Assembly: GCF_002944315.1 (NCBI RefSeq)
Contig: NZ_CP024314.1
Location: 186,001 to 250,000 of the forward strand
Length of the DNA: 64,000 nucleotides
From: Rhizobium sp. NXC24
GTDB taxonomy: Bacteria > Pseudomonadota > Alphaproteobacteria > Rhizobiales > Rhizobiaceae
Reading direction: 5' to 3'
Under the pieces are notes generated by a model, which was not told the DNA's origin, did not search any database, and was given only the letters and a program-made list of their open reading frames with translations. Positions 1-8,529 of this stretch are shown one piece after another. A program made the position numbers and the translations under genes. How positions within the stretch are numbered: position 1 is the first letter of the stretch; each line of letters begins with the position of its first letter.

Positions 1-2
1 TC

Positions 3-59
3 ACCGATGCCGAGAAGGCGGAATTCAAGGCGGCGATGGAACCGATCCTGAATTGGTAA
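3..59 (+). CDS. C-terminal end of an upstream protein (partial)
   Basis: Only the last 18 codons are inside the window, ending in TAA at 57-59. The tail (acidic and alanine-rich, ending PILNW) resembles the C-terminal helix of periplasmic solute-binding proteins of the TRAP DctP type, but 18 residues cannot establish a family. The next gene starts 63 bases downstream on the same strand, so this is probably an earlier gene of the same catabolic operon, and a substrate-uptake component would fit. An ABC-type binding protein is an equally possible reading. Confidence 0.4.
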   Translation, partial: TDAEKAEFKAAMEPILNW

Positions 60-122
60 CCGACGTTGCGGAGTGGCGTGCTGCCGCTCCGCGATTTCAT
101 TGGTATTCGGGGGAGATTTGAG

Positions 123-1157
123 ATGCGCTTCAAGAAAGTCCTGTCCGTGGTCGATTGCCATGCCGAGGGCGAAAGCGGCAAGGTCATCGTCGGTGGAGTC
201 GGCCAGGTGCCGGGCAAGACGATGTTCGACAAGAAGCTCCATCTCGAAGCTCAGATGGACGACATCCGCAAGATGGTCCTGTTCGAACCGCGCGGCGCCG
301 TCTGGCACAACGCCAACATCGTCCTGCCGTCGAACCACCCGGATGCTGATATGGGCTACGTCATCCTCGAGACGACTGAGTACCCTGCTATGTCCGGGTC
401 GAATACGATGTGCGTGGCGACGGTTCTTCTGGAAACGGGGATCCTGCCGATGCAGGAACCCGTCACCAACCTGACATTGGAGTCGCCGGCAGGCCTGATC
501 CGCGTTCGGTGCGAATGCTCGGACGGCAAGGTGACAAGCGTCCGCCTCGTGAACCAGCCGGCGTTCTGCTACCACATCGACCGTTACATCGAGGTCGCCG
601 GGCTTGGTAGCGTGCGCGTCGACATCGTCTATGGCGGGATGACCTACACCATGGTCGATGCCGCCGATCTCGGCTTTGCGATCGATCCCTCCGAAGCGCG
701 CGATCTCTGCGAAGTTGGCCAGAAGCTGAAGTTCGCGGCCGCCGAACAACTTGCCGTCGAGCATCCCGAAAACCCCGCCATTCCGGGTATCACCAATACC
801 GAATTCATGGGGCCGTTGCGGCGCGAGAACGGGCAACTCGTCTCAAGAAATTGCGTCGTCGTTTCGCCGGGCCGCTGCGACCGCTCGCCCTGCGGCACGG
901 GCTCGTCGGCAAGGCTCGCATTGCTGCATGCCAAGGGTCTCATGAAGGAGGGAGAAACCCTCATCCATGAATCGATCACGGGCAGCAGGTTTACCTGCAC
1001 CATTGATGGGCTGGCGAAGGTCGGCCGCTACGATGCCGTCGTTCCCGCCATCGCAGGACAGGCTTGGATCACCGGCCTATACCAGATGGGCATGGATCCG
1101 ACGGACCCCTATCAGCAGGGTTTCACGGTGGCTGACACCTGGATGACCACCGTCTGA
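123..1157 (+). CDS. Proline racemase / hydroxyproline epimerase family protein (copy 1)
   Basis: 344 residues, the usual length of the family. It opens with the family block VDCHAEGE (residues 10-17). In classical racemases the two catalytic positions are Cys (MCGH and DxxPCGTG). Here the first motif reads MSGSNT, placing Ser91 at the first position, while the second, DRSPCGTG, keeps Cys247. Known family members do proline racemisation, 4-hydroxyproline 2-epimerisation or trans-3-hydroxyproline dehydration. The next genes are a D-amino-acid-type FAD oxidoreductase and an aldehyde dehydrogenase, which fits epimerisation of a 4-hydroxyproline-like imino acid followed by oxidation (inference). 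The start at 123 is chosen because GGGGAG lies just upstream; the in-frame ATG at 66 would add 19 residues outside the family alignment. The hydroxyproline-pathway deaminase (DapA family) is not in the window. Confidence 0.88.
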   Translation: MRFKKVLSVVDCHAEGESGKVIVGGVGQVPGKTMFDKKLHLEAQMDDIRKMVLFEPRGAVWHNANIVLPSNHPDADMGYVILETTEYPAMSGSNTMCVATVLLETGILPMQEPVTNLTLESPAGLIRVRCECSDGKVTSVRLVNQPAFCYHIDRYIEVAGLGSVRVDIVYGGMTYTMVDAADLGFAIDPSEARDLCEVGQKLKFAAAEQLAVEHPENPAIPGITNTEFMGPLRRENGQLVSRNCVVVSPGRCDRSPCGTGSSARLALLHAKGLMKEGETLIHESITGSRFTCTIDGLAKVGRYDAVVPAIAGQAWITGLYQMGMDPTDPYQQGFTVADTWMTTV

Positions 1158-1184
1158 GAAAGCCTCCCGGAGAGAGTTGAGAAT

Positions 1185-2432
1185 ATGAAGTCGGAACGGA
1201 ACCTTGTGGTGGTCGGAGCGGGTATCATCGGCGTTGCCATCGCCTATGAGCTTCAGCGCCGCGGCAAGTCAGTGATCATTGTCGACCGGGACGAGCCGGG
1301 CCGGGGTGCTTCGTTCGGCAACATGGCCTCCATCGCCGTCACCGAGTTCATGCCTGCGTCGCGCCCCGCCATCTGGAAACAGATGCCGAAATGGCTGCTC
1401 GATCCGGAAGGGCCGGTGAGGGTACGGCCGTCCTACATGCCGAAACTCACGCCTTGGTTCGCGCGCTTCCTGGCCGCCAGCAGGCGATCCAAGCTGAGGC
1501 AGCTCGAAGGGCAGGGAGCCGCACTCTGCAAGCGTGTCTACGAGGATTTGCTTCCGCTCCTTCGAGACACGGGCCTGTCTGACATGCTGACGGAGGAAGG
1601 GTGCCTCGCGCTCTACGCCAACGATGCCGAACTTGCCGCCGACCGCGATCATATCGAAATTCTCGAACGCTTCGGTTTTGTGCACAGGCATCTCGGGCGC
1701 GATGATGTCCGCGCGCTGGAGCCGGAGATCAGTGATCGGATCACTAGGGCAGTCCTGTTTCCCGACAATCGCTCCATTCGCGATCCTTACAAGCTGGTGG
1801 TCGGCATATTCGACAAGTTCAAGGAACTTGGCGGGAAATTCATCAAGGGCGACGTCGCTGGATTCGACAGTTCGGCTTCGGGTGTGGATGCCGTCAGGCT
1901 CGCAGATGGCCGTGCCATCGGCACGGACCAGCTCGCGCTCTGCGCCGGAGCCTTCACGGCGCGCATATCGAAACAGTTCGGAGAGCCGATCCCGCTCGAG
2001 ACCGAACGCGGATACCATACGCAAATCATGTCCCCCGGACTTGGTCTTCGTCATTCGATCATCTGGCCTGCAAAAGCCTTCATGGTGACCCCGACCGCCG
2101 GTGGCCTGCGTGTCGGCGGGACCGTCGAGATGGCAGGGCTGGATGCTTTGCCGGACTACCAGCGTGCCAAAGTACTGGTTAAGCGCGCTCGCGAAGCTCT
2201 CCCCGGCCTGAAAGTGGAAGGCACCAGTGAGTGGATGGGACACCGACCCGCACTGCCCGACACGGTTCCGATCATTGGTCGCTCTGCCAAGATCACCAAC
2301 CTCCTCTACGCCACTGGCCACGGGCATCTTGGCTTGACCTATGCGGCGACCACGGCCCGCATCATCGGCGATCTTGCCACGGGCGCGCCGCCGCCGCTCG
2401 ACATCAGGCCTTATCGCGTCGACCGCTTCTGA
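1185..2432 (+). CDS. FAD-dependent D-amino-acid oxidoreductase (DadA/DAO family)
   Basis: 415 residues. The N-terminal dinucleotide-binding motif GAGIIG (residues 11-16) is followed by the acidic strand end VDRDEPGRGAS and FGNMASI, as in DadA-type D-amino-acid dehydrogenases. The C-terminus has GHRPALPDTVPIIG and GHGHLGLTYA, the FAD-contacting end of the DAO fold. It should oxidise a D-amino or D-imino acid, passing electrons to the membrane chain or oxygen. The gene starts 27 bases after the racemase-family gene with GGAGAGAG upstream, so they are surely co-transcribed. By context its likely substrate is the D-configured product of that epimerase, for example cis-4-hydroxy-D-proline. Substrate identity is inference. 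Confidence 0.88.
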   Translation: MKSERNLVVVGAGIIGVAIAYELQRRGKSVIIVDRDEPGRGASFGNMASIAVTEFMPASRPAIWKQMPKWLLDPEGPVRVRPSYMPKLTPWFARFLAASRRSKLRQLEGQGAALCKRVYEDLLPLLRDTGLSDMLTEEGCLALYANDAELAADRDHIEILERFGFVHRHLGRDDVRALEPEISDRITRAVLFPDNRSIRDPYKLVVGIFDKFKELGGKFIKGDVAGFDSSASGVDAVRLADGRAIGTDQLALCAGAFTARISKQFGEPIPLETERGYHTQIMSPGLGLRHSIIWPAKAFMVTPTAGGLRVGGTVEMAGLDALPDYQRAKVLVKRAREALPGLKVEGTSEWMGHRPALPDTVPIIGRSAKITNLLYATGHGHLGLTYAATTARIIGDLATGAPPPLDIRPYRVDRF

Positions 2433-2457
2433 CACGTTCAACACGGGAGAAACACCA

Positions 2458-3933
2458 ATGCGCACGGAACTCTATATCGACGGGCAATGGACGCGCCCCC
2501 TCAAAGGCGGCACCTTCCCGATCGTCAATCCCGCGACCGAAGAGGTCGTTCATCATGGCCCGCTGGGCACGGCGGAAGATGTCGAGCTTGCCGTCCGGGC
2601 GGCGCGGCACGCATTCGATCAGGGTCCCTGGCCAAAGATGCCCGGCACCGAACGGGCAAAATACCTTCGGGCGATCGGCGCCGGTATCCGCGATCGGTTG
2701 CAGGAACTGGCACGGCTGGAAACCATAGACAACGGCAAGCCTTTGCCGGAAGCCGAGTGGGACATCGCCGACGCTGCCGGTTGCTTTGATTTCTATGCCG
2801 ACCTCGCAGAGGGTCTCGACAAAAAGCCGGAGGAAGCAATCACGCTCGCCGACGGCCGTTTCGTCTCCAAGGCGGTCAAGGAACCTGTCGGTGTCGCCGC
2901 CGCCATCATTCCCTGGAACTTTCCGCTGCTGATGGCCGCCTGGAAGGTCGCGCCGGCGCTGGCTGCGGGCTGCACCATGGTCCTCAAGCCTGCCGAACTG
3001 ACCTCGCTGACGGCGCTCGAACTCGGCGCGATCGCACAAGCTGCCGACCTGCCGCCGGGCGTCCTCAACATCGTGACGGGTGCAGGCTCGGTGGCCGGCC
3101 AGGCGATGGTCGACCACCCCGATGTCGACAAGCTCGCCTTCACCGGTTCGGGGCCAGTCGGCTCCAAGATCATGCAGGCGGCGGCGCGCGACATCAAGCG
3201 CGTCAGCCTTGAGCTTGGCGGCAAGTCGCCCTTTATCGTCTTCGAAGATTCCGACATCGACGCGGCGGTCGAATGGGTCATGTTCGGCATCTTCTGGAAT
3301 CAGGGCGAGGTCTGCTCGGCGACGTCGCGTGTGCTCGTCCAGGAAGGCATCTATGACCGGTTCATGGACCGCCTTGTCGAGGAGACGAAGAAGATCAAGA
3401 TCGGCGATGGCCAGGAACCGGGCGTGCTGCTCGGGCCGATGGTGTCGGAGAAGCAGATGAACCAGGTGCTGGCCGCAATCGAGAACGCTCGTACTGATGG
3501 TGCGAAGGTCACGGTTGGCGGCGGGCGTCCCGCGGGTTTCAACAAGGGATACTATGTCGAGCCGACCGTCCTCACCGACGTGCCTCTCGACAGCGATGCC
3601 TGGAAGGAGGAAATCTTCGGCCCGGTCGTCTGCGTAAGACCGTTCAAGTCGGAAGATGAAGCCGTGGCGCTTGCCAATGACAGCAGGTTTGGTCTCGCCG
3701 CTGCCGTCATGTCGAAGGACGACGCCCGCGCCGACCGCGTCGCGGCGGCCCTGCGTGCCGGCATTGTCTGGATCAATTGCTCGCAACCGACGTTCACCGA
3801 GGCGCCATGGGGCGGCTACAAGCAGTCGGGCATTGGCCGCGAGCTGGGTCGCTGGGGCCTCGACAACTATCTCGAAACCAAGCAGATCACCCGTTTCGTC
3901 AGCGAAGAGCCATGGGGCTGGTACATCAAGTGA
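2458..3933 (+). CDS. NAD(P)-dependent aldehyde dehydrogenase
   Basis: 491 residues, full length for the ALDH superfamily. It shows PWNFP (152-156), the general-base Glu252 in LELGGKSP, and the catalytic Cys286 in NQGEVCSATSR. The last third has the EIFGPVV and GGYKQSGIGRE motifs typical of betaine-aldehyde/gamma-aminobutyraldehyde-type enzymes. Start chosen at 2458 (CGGGAG just upstream); an in-frame extension to 2341 runs into the preceding gene and adds a non-family arginine-rich segment. In an operon with a racemase-family enzyme and a D-amino-acid oxidoreductase it could oxidise a semialdehyde released from the imino acid, such as 2-oxoglutarate semialdehyde, but the specificity is not readable from sequence. 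Confidence 0.9.
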   Translation: MRTELYIDGQWTRPLKGGTFPIVNPATEEVVHHGPLGTAEDVELAVRAARHAFDQGPWPKMPGTERAKYLRAIGAGIRDRLQELARLETIDNGKPLPEAEWDIADAAGCFDFYADLAEGLDKKPEEAITLADGRFVSKAVKEPVGVAAAIIPWNFPLLMAAWKVAPALAAGCTMVLKPAELTSLTALELGAIAQAADLPPGVLNIVTGAGSVAGQAMVDHPDVDKLAFTGSGPVGSKIMQAAARDIKRVSLELGGKSPFIVFEDSDIDAAVEWVMFGIFWNQGEVCSATSRVLVQEGIYDRFMDRLVEETKKIKIGDGQEPGVLLGPMVSEKQMNQVLAAIENARTDGAKVTVGGGRPAGFNKGYYVEPTVLTDVPLDSDAWKEEIFGPVVCVRPFKSEDEAVALANDSRFGLAAAVMSKDDARADRVAAALRAGIVWINCSQPTFTEAPWGGYKQSGIGRELGRWGLDNYLETKQITRFVSEEPWGWYIK

Positions 3934-3952
3934 ATTGGGAGAAGGAATGGTT

Positions 3953-4711
3953 ATGGACAATCCGCTAGATCGCATGAATGTCCTGGTCACCGGAGCATCC
4001 GGCGGCTTGGGCCAAGCCATCGTCGAACGCTTGGCGGCTGAAGGCGCGACGCCGATCATCCATTTCGCTCGGAATGAGGCAGCCGCGCATGCGCTGCTCG
4101 AAAGGATCGGTGGCAAAGGACACGTGGTTCAGGGAGATCTCTCCTCGCGAGAAGGTCCGGAAGAACTATGGAGCAAGGCAGTGCATGCCGCGCGACGTAT
4201 TCATGCCGTGGTGAATGCAGCGGGCATCCGCACGGAGGTCGCCCTGACCGACAGCCTGGAGACTTGGCATTCCGCCTGGCAAGGCGAATTCCAGGTCAAC
4301 CTGTTCGCTGCTGCCGACCTCAGCCGCAACGCCATATTGCATTTCAAGCAAAATGGCGGCGGACGGATCATCAATATCGCCAGCCGCGCGGGTCAGCGCG
4401 GCTATTCGGCCGACGCGATGGCCTATGGCGCATCGAAGGCGGCGCTGATCAATCTCACCAAGTCCATCGCGCGGAGTTTCGGCGGGGACGGCGTGACGGC
4501 CATCGCGATAGCTCCCGGCTGGATACGGACCGACATGGCCGAGGACTTCATCGCCAAGAATGGCGAGGCGGCTGCCGTCGCCGACATTCCCATCGGCGCT
4601 ATGGCGTTGCCGGAGGAAGTCGCGGAACTGACCGCCTTTGTTCTCCGGCCGTCCCAGCGCTCGCTCAACGGCGCAACGCTCGACGTCAATGGCGGCAGCT
4701 ACATTCGATAG
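3953..4711 (+). CDS. Short-chain dehydrogenase/reductase
   Basis: 252 residues, classical SDR. Cofactor motif TGASGGLG at 13-20, NAAG at 88-91, and the catalytic set Ser144, Tyr158 and Lys162 (YGASK). The PGW.RTDM region follows the active site as usual. Start 3953 is preferred over the in-frame ATG at 3947, because the ribosome-binding site GGGAGAAGG ends at 3945 and leaves seven bases to 3953. It follows the aldehyde dehydrogenase by 19 bases and precedes another SDR by 11, so all five genes form one transcription unit. Substrate unknown; a hydroxyacid or sugar-alcohol-type substrate is usual for the family. Confidence 0.85.
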   Translation: MDNPLDRMNVLVTGASGGLGQAIVERLAAEGATPIIHFARNEAAAHALLERIGGKGHVVQGDLSSREGPEELWSKAVHAARRIHAVVNAAGIRTEVALTDSLETWHSAWQGEFQVNLFAAADLSRNAILHFKQNGGGRIINIASRAGQRGYSADAMAYGASKAALINLTKSIARSFGGDGVTAIAIAPGWIRTDMAEDFIAKNGEAAAVADIPIGAMALPEEVAELTAFVLRPSQRSLNGATLDVNGGSYIR

Positions 4712-4722
4712 GGGGATAGAAA

Positions 4723-5478
4723 ATGCAGCGATTTGAAAACAAGGTTGCGATCGTAACGGGTGCAGGTGGAGGCATCGGCTCGGCGATCGCCAAGCTGCTG
4801 GCAAGCGAGGGCGCCTATGTCGTGGTCACCGACATGAACGGTGATGCCGCCAGCACTGTCGTCGCGGAAATTGAGGCAGCCCATGGAGAGGCGGCAGCCA
4901 TCGTGGCGGACATCGCCAACGGCGAGTCCTGCCGCGAACTCATCGCGGAGGTTATCGGCAGGAAGGGGCATATCGACATTCTTTGCAACAATGCCGGGAT
5001 CAACCGCCGCGGCAATCTGCTTTCCGTTACGGAGGAGGATTGGCGGCTGAGCTTCGCGGTGAACATCGATTCCATGTTCCATCTCTGCAAAGCGGTCATT
5101 CCACATATGATCGAGGCAGGCGGCGGAGCAATCGTCAACACGGCCTCGCAGTGGGGTCTCCATCCCGCGCCGAACCATATTGCCTATAACGTGACCAAGG
5201 CCGCTGTTGCCTCCTTCACCCAGAATCTCGCACGCGACTACGCGCCCCACAAAATCCGGGTCAACGCCGTCTGCCCGGGTGAAATTCACACCCCGATGCT
5301 GGAGGCCGGCGTCATTCGTTCGGGCCGCACCATCGCCGACCTGGACAGGCTGGTTCCCTTCGGCCGGATCGGCAGGCCGGAAGAAGTGGCGGCGCTCGTC
5401 GCCTTCCTCGCCTCGAACGAAGCGGAGTTTATGTGCGGCTCATTGGTGGAGATAACAGGCGCACAGGCAGTTGCGTAA
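4723..5478 (+). CDS. Short-chain dehydrogenase/reductase (FabG-like)
   Basis: 251 residues. The SDR motifs are complete: TGAGGGIG (12-19), NNAG (89-92), catalytic Ser142, Tyr155 and Lys159 (YNVTK), then VCPGEIHTPM. Asp37 at the end of the second strand suggests NAD rather than NADP preference. A GGGGGA ribosome-binding site lies eight bases before the ATG. It is the last gene of the racemase-family operon, followed by a GC-rich hairpin at 5496-5519. The exact substrate cannot be told from sequence. Confidence 0.86.
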   Translation: MQRFENKVAIVTGAGGGIGSAIAKLLASEGAYVVVTDMNGDAASTVVAEIEAAHGEAAAIVADIANGESCRELIAEVIGRKGHIDILCNNAGINRRGNLLSVTEEDWRLSFAVNIDSMFHLCKAVIPHMIEAGGGAIVNTASQWGLHPAPNHIAYNVTKAAVASFTQNLARDYAPHKIRVNAVCPGEIHTPMLEAGVIRSGRTIADLDRLVPFGRIGRPEEVAALVAFLASNEAEFMCGSLVEITGAQAVA

Positions 5479-5495
5479 GCTTCTACTGAGGCGAT

Positions 5496-5519
5496 GGCGG
5501 CCCGTTCAGAAGGGCCGCC
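5496..5519 (+). terminator. Hairpin ending the 0-5.5 kb operon
   Basis: A perfect 8-bp inverted repeat (GGCGGCCC / GGGCCGCC) with an 8-base loop lies 17 bases after the last SDR stop codon. There is no strong T-run, so it may be a weak intrinsic terminator or an mRNA-stabilising stem. Confidence 0.6.
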
Positions 5520-5569
5520 GGAGATGTACGCCGGCTGTTCCTGGAACGATGACCGTCGAGAAAAGGCGC

Positions 5570-6046
5570 TCAATCGGCCACAGAGTTGACGACGCGGCAA
5601 AGGTTGTCGCTCATGCTGGGGGCAACCTGTCCTTGCGGCACCATGAAAAGAGCATCGACGCGGCTGCCCTTGCCGCTCTTCCTGACGACGACTCGCAAAG
5701 TCTGCGGACGTCCGGATCCGGTCGTTTCCTGTTGGGCCGTCAGCGTGCGGAGTTGTTTCTCGGCATTCACATCGACAAAGCCTTCCGCCAGGACCGCTCG
5801 GGATACTTTGTCAAAGGCAACAGTGGGGTTGACCGATGGGAATTCCATCCAGGTCTTGTAGGTCACAGCGGTTACGAGAGGAACGCCGCTGCTTTGATAA
5901 TGCTGCGAGCATGGACTGGCATGGGCGGAGCTGAGGGAGATAGTGGCAAAGGCGAAAGCGTACAGAATTGTCTTATGCAAAGCGAAACGTCCTCTGTTGA
6001 TAATCCGACGCGGCCTGGCCGTCGTTTGTGGCATGCTGTCCAGCAA
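5570..6046 (-). CDS. Small secreted protein of unknown function
   Basis: 158 residues from a TTG start at 6046, which has GAGG eight bases upstream; the next in-frame ATG (6034) has a poorer site. A basic stretch (RPRRIINRGRFALHK) is followed by a hydrophobic run ending ALA-like (SSAHASPC), so it is probably exported to the periplasm. The mature part, about 115 residues, has two cysteines (near residues 46 and 150) that could form a disulphide. I do not recognise the family. It stands alone, convergent to the SDR operon and upstream of an AraC gene on the same strand. Confidence 0.6.
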   Translation of the reverse strand: MLDSMPQTTARPRRIINRGRFALHKTILYAFAFATISLSSAHASPCSQHYQSSGVPLVTAVTYKTWMEFPSVNPTVAFDKVSRAVLAEGFVDVNAEKQLRTLTAQQETTGSGRPQTLRVVVRKSGKGSRVDALFMVPQGQVAPSMSDNLCRVVNSVAD

Positions 6047-6176
6047 TGATGGGACCTCTATTGGAGTCGGGATATTCGCATAACGTGGCGCCGTGGCCGA
6101 TTACAGTGGATTTCCGAAATCTAAACGCAAGTGCACTTGTTATGGACGATCCTGCACCGCATGCGATCGGCTATTT

Positions 6177-7241
6177 TCAATTGCCCGGCACACCGAACGG
6201 CAATGTCCAACCCGAAGGCCGATTGACATGGTCTTGACGATGGGGAGCGGCGTGTTTCAGTACGGCGCCGGCGCGAATGTTCTCCAGCGTCTCGCCGGGG
6301 GTGTGGCCGAATTCGGTCTTGAACAGACGATAGAAGTATTTCTCGTTCGAGAAGCCGTGCCTCCAGGCGATCTCGGCGATATGCGGCTGCGGCCGGCTGG
6401 GGTCTGCCAGCACTTGGTGGGCGCGACGCAGCCTGCGGCGCTGTATTTGCCGCATGACACCGCCGCTGCCTTCGAACAATTGGTAGAGTTTTGCCCGCGA
6501 CAGGCCGACCTCCCGGCAGATCCGATCGGGCGTCAGATCGACATCCAGCAAATGCGTATCGATGTAGCGCAGGATCCGCTCACGCAGCGCATTTCGGATC
6601 GGACCGTTCGCCTCAACCAAAGCATCCGGTGTCGGGGAGACTGCGGCGGTCAGAAGCTGCAGGGTCGATTGAACGACATAGGGAATCTCATGCTCGGTAA
6701 GGCTTGCAAGGTTTCGCAACAGCGAAAGCAGATGGTCGCCAAGAAGACGGCTTACGCCACCCGGCAGCGTCTGCCCGTGCAAAAGCGCGGTCCGGTGCGG
6801 CAGGAGATCTCTCGGCACTACCAAAGAGATCACGTCGCCAGCCTCGACCAGGCCTTCGTTCACCTGAGCGGCGTCAAGGACGAACAGATCCCCCGCCGCT
6901 TTTATGGGTTGAGGCGTGTTCCATCGACACAAAAATCGGCCACTCACCATCAAGGTGAACCGAAAAAAATCCTGACCGTCGGTCCGTATGTGCCGCCCGC
7001 TTCGATTGATTTCATAAGCCGAAGACCGGGTCCGATTGAGCCACCGTCTCCCGGACAAGATAAGAGGACCGAGAGCAGCGCCGGTTGCTTCGGCGTTGAA
7101 CGCAATGGAATCATCGCTCCGCAAGATGCAATCGCAGTGATTGTCTCTGACCCAAGCGTGAAACCGATCTTTTTCAGGAAAGTCGAGCGTCGAGAAACTG
7201 AACATCAGCGTGGAATATGTCTGCGCCATTGAACTATGCAT
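6177..7241 (-). CDS. AraC family transcriptional regulator
   Basis: 354 residues. The C-terminal 100 residues carry the paired helix-turn-helix of AraC proteins (ICREVGLSRAKLYQLFEGSG and IAEIAWRHGFSNEKYFYRLFK), with the usual G-F-S in the second recognition helix. The N-terminal 200 residues resemble the AraC_binding_2 ligand domain. The start is either ATG 7241 or ATG 7229; neither has a strong ribosome-binding site. No obvious target operon adjoins it: the secreted-protein gene lies downstream on the same strand and another AraC gene diverges from it. Ligand unknown. Confidence 0.85.
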   Translation of the reverse strand: MHSSMAQTYSTLMFSFSTLDFPEKDRFHAWVRDNHCDCILRSDDSIAFNAEATGAALGPLILSGRRWLNRTRSSAYEINRSGRHIRTDGQDFFRFTLMVSGRFLCRWNTPQPIKAAGDLFVLDAAQVNEGLVEAGDVISLVVPRDLLPHRTALLHGQTLPGGVSRLLGDHLLSLLRNLASLTEHEIPYVVQSTLQLLTAAVSPTPDALVEANGPIRNALRERILRYIDTHLLDVDLTPDRICREVGLSRAKLYQLFEGSGGVMRQIQRRRLRRAHQVLADPSRPQPHIAEIAWRHGFSNEKYFYRLFKTEFGHTPGETLENIRAGAVLKHAAPHRQDHVNRPSGWTLPFGVPGN

Positions 7242-7451
7242 TGACCTTTAAGCGATACATAGAGCAACCGCAAAATGTGGCAATAGGTCATAAACTAAAC
7301 GTTATGCGTGCTTATGCGAGGCCGTCATTACAAAACCCTATTGCCCCAAACGTCGTCGACATTGAAAAGCCTGTTTGATGTCAAATCAATTTCTCGTTAG
7401 ACGCAGATGGGGGCCTAACCGCGACAAAATCAGAGAATTGGGTAGGGCAAG

Positions 7452-8447
7452 TTGACCGAAATTTTGACGCTTAAACTCGAGGCGACGTCACTCACAACGA
7501 GTGAAGTCTCCGAATGGCTTACTGGCGAAAAGCAGGACAATTTCTATCGGCCTCTCAGTACCGACAGCCGCGGTCTCTTCTCATTCGGTGTTCATGGCGC
7601 TGGCGAGCTGGTGGGCTGGGTGGGGGCGAGCTCAACGGACCGCGCCTTTTCCGTCACGATCGAGAATGATGACTTCATGTTTTTCCTCGAGCATGGAACC
7701 TGCTACGATCTGGCAACAGGCGGCATAAGGCATGCTATCACGCCCTGCACGGGACTGCTGACGACGGCCGACCGCTATTCCGCGGTGAATATTCACGCAG
7801 GCTCCGTTGCCGAAGGATTCTGCGTCCCGAGGAGCGCGGTACACGCGGCCCTGACCAGCACCTTCGAACGTCTGCCGCCTGTCGATTTCGAATTCGTTCC
7901 CCTGCAGGACCTGACGGCGGGACCGGCGGCGCATCTTTTCAAGCTCATGCGGTTCTTCCGAGATGAGATTTGCGCCGATCAAAACCTAGAGATTTCTCCC
8001 ATTGCCCTGACCAGCTTCCAAGAGATGTTCTGTCTGCTGATGGTGCAGAATCTGCCCCATACGCTTTCTGACACCGGATCGCGGGTGCAGACAATTGCCC
8101 CTCGCCAGCTTCGAAGAGCGCTGGAGTTCGCCAGAGCACATATCGCAATGCCGATTACGATCACGGACATGGCAGCGGCAGCGGGTGTCAGCGTGCGGGC
8201 GCTGCAGATCAATTTTCGACGATTTTTGAATGTCACCCCAATGGCTTACCTAAGGCAGCTCCGTCTTGATGGCGCACGCCAAGATCTGTTGACTGCCATG
8301 CCATCCGCGACGGTCAGTGAAATCGCGCGCCGCTGGGGGTTTATACATCAGGGCCGCTTCTCTCAGGAGTATCGTGCTGCTTTTGGCGTCCTGCCGAAAT
8401 ACGATCTCGGACGCAGCTATGAGAAGAATCGGCGTGCGGCGTCATAA
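7452..8447 (+). CDS. AraC family transcriptional regulator
   Basis: 331 residues from a TTG codon at 7452, preceded by GTAGGG; the nearest internal ATG would remove over 70 residues, so the rare start is preferred. The C-terminal domain shows the two AraC helix-turn-helix units (ITDMAAAAGVSVRALQINFR and VSEIARRWGFIHQGRFSQEY), the second with the family W-G-F. The N-terminal part has the jelly-roll-like character of AraC sensor domains. It diverges from the preceding AraC gene across a 210-base intergenic region and ends in a strong hairpin. Regulated target unknown. Confidence 0.83.
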   Translation: MTEILTLKLEATSLTTSEVSEWLTGEKQDNFYRPLSTDSRGLFSFGVHGAGELVGWVGASSTDRAFSVTIENDDFMFFLEHGTCYDLATGGIRHAITPCTGLLTTADRYSAVNIHAGSVAEGFCVPRSAVHAALTSTFERLPPVDFEFVPLQDLTAGPAAHLFKLMRFFRDEICADQNLEISPIALTSFQEMFCLLMVQNLPHTLSDTGSRVQTIAPRQLRRALEFARAHIAMPITITDMAAAAGVSVRALQINFRRFLNVTPMAYLRQLRLDGARQDLLTAMPSATVSEIARRWGFIHQGRFSQEYRAAFGVLPKYDLGRSYEKNRRAAS

Positions 8448-8449
8448 AG

Positions 8450-8482
8450 CACACGTCGATACCGGTTCGATATCGACGTGTG
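8450..8482 (+). terminator. Hairpin after the AraC gene
   Basis: A 12-bp perfect inverted repeat (CACACGTCGATA / TATCGACGTGTG) with a 9-base loop starts three bases after the stop codon region. No T-run follows, so termination strength is uncertain. Confidence 0.6.
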
Positions 8483-8529
8483 TTCGCGGATCCTGATGAT
8501 GGACAAATCGACGACGATGGACCTGCCAG

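Noticed and set aside
2404..4116. 570-codon open frame on the minus strand
   Set aside because: It lies wholly antisense to the aldehyde dehydrogenase and SDR genes, has arginine-rich composition with no family motif, and arises from GC-rich third positions.
6093..7232. 379-codon open frame on the plus strand
   Set aside because: Antisense to the AraC gene at 6177-7241, whose helix-turn-helix motifs are clear.
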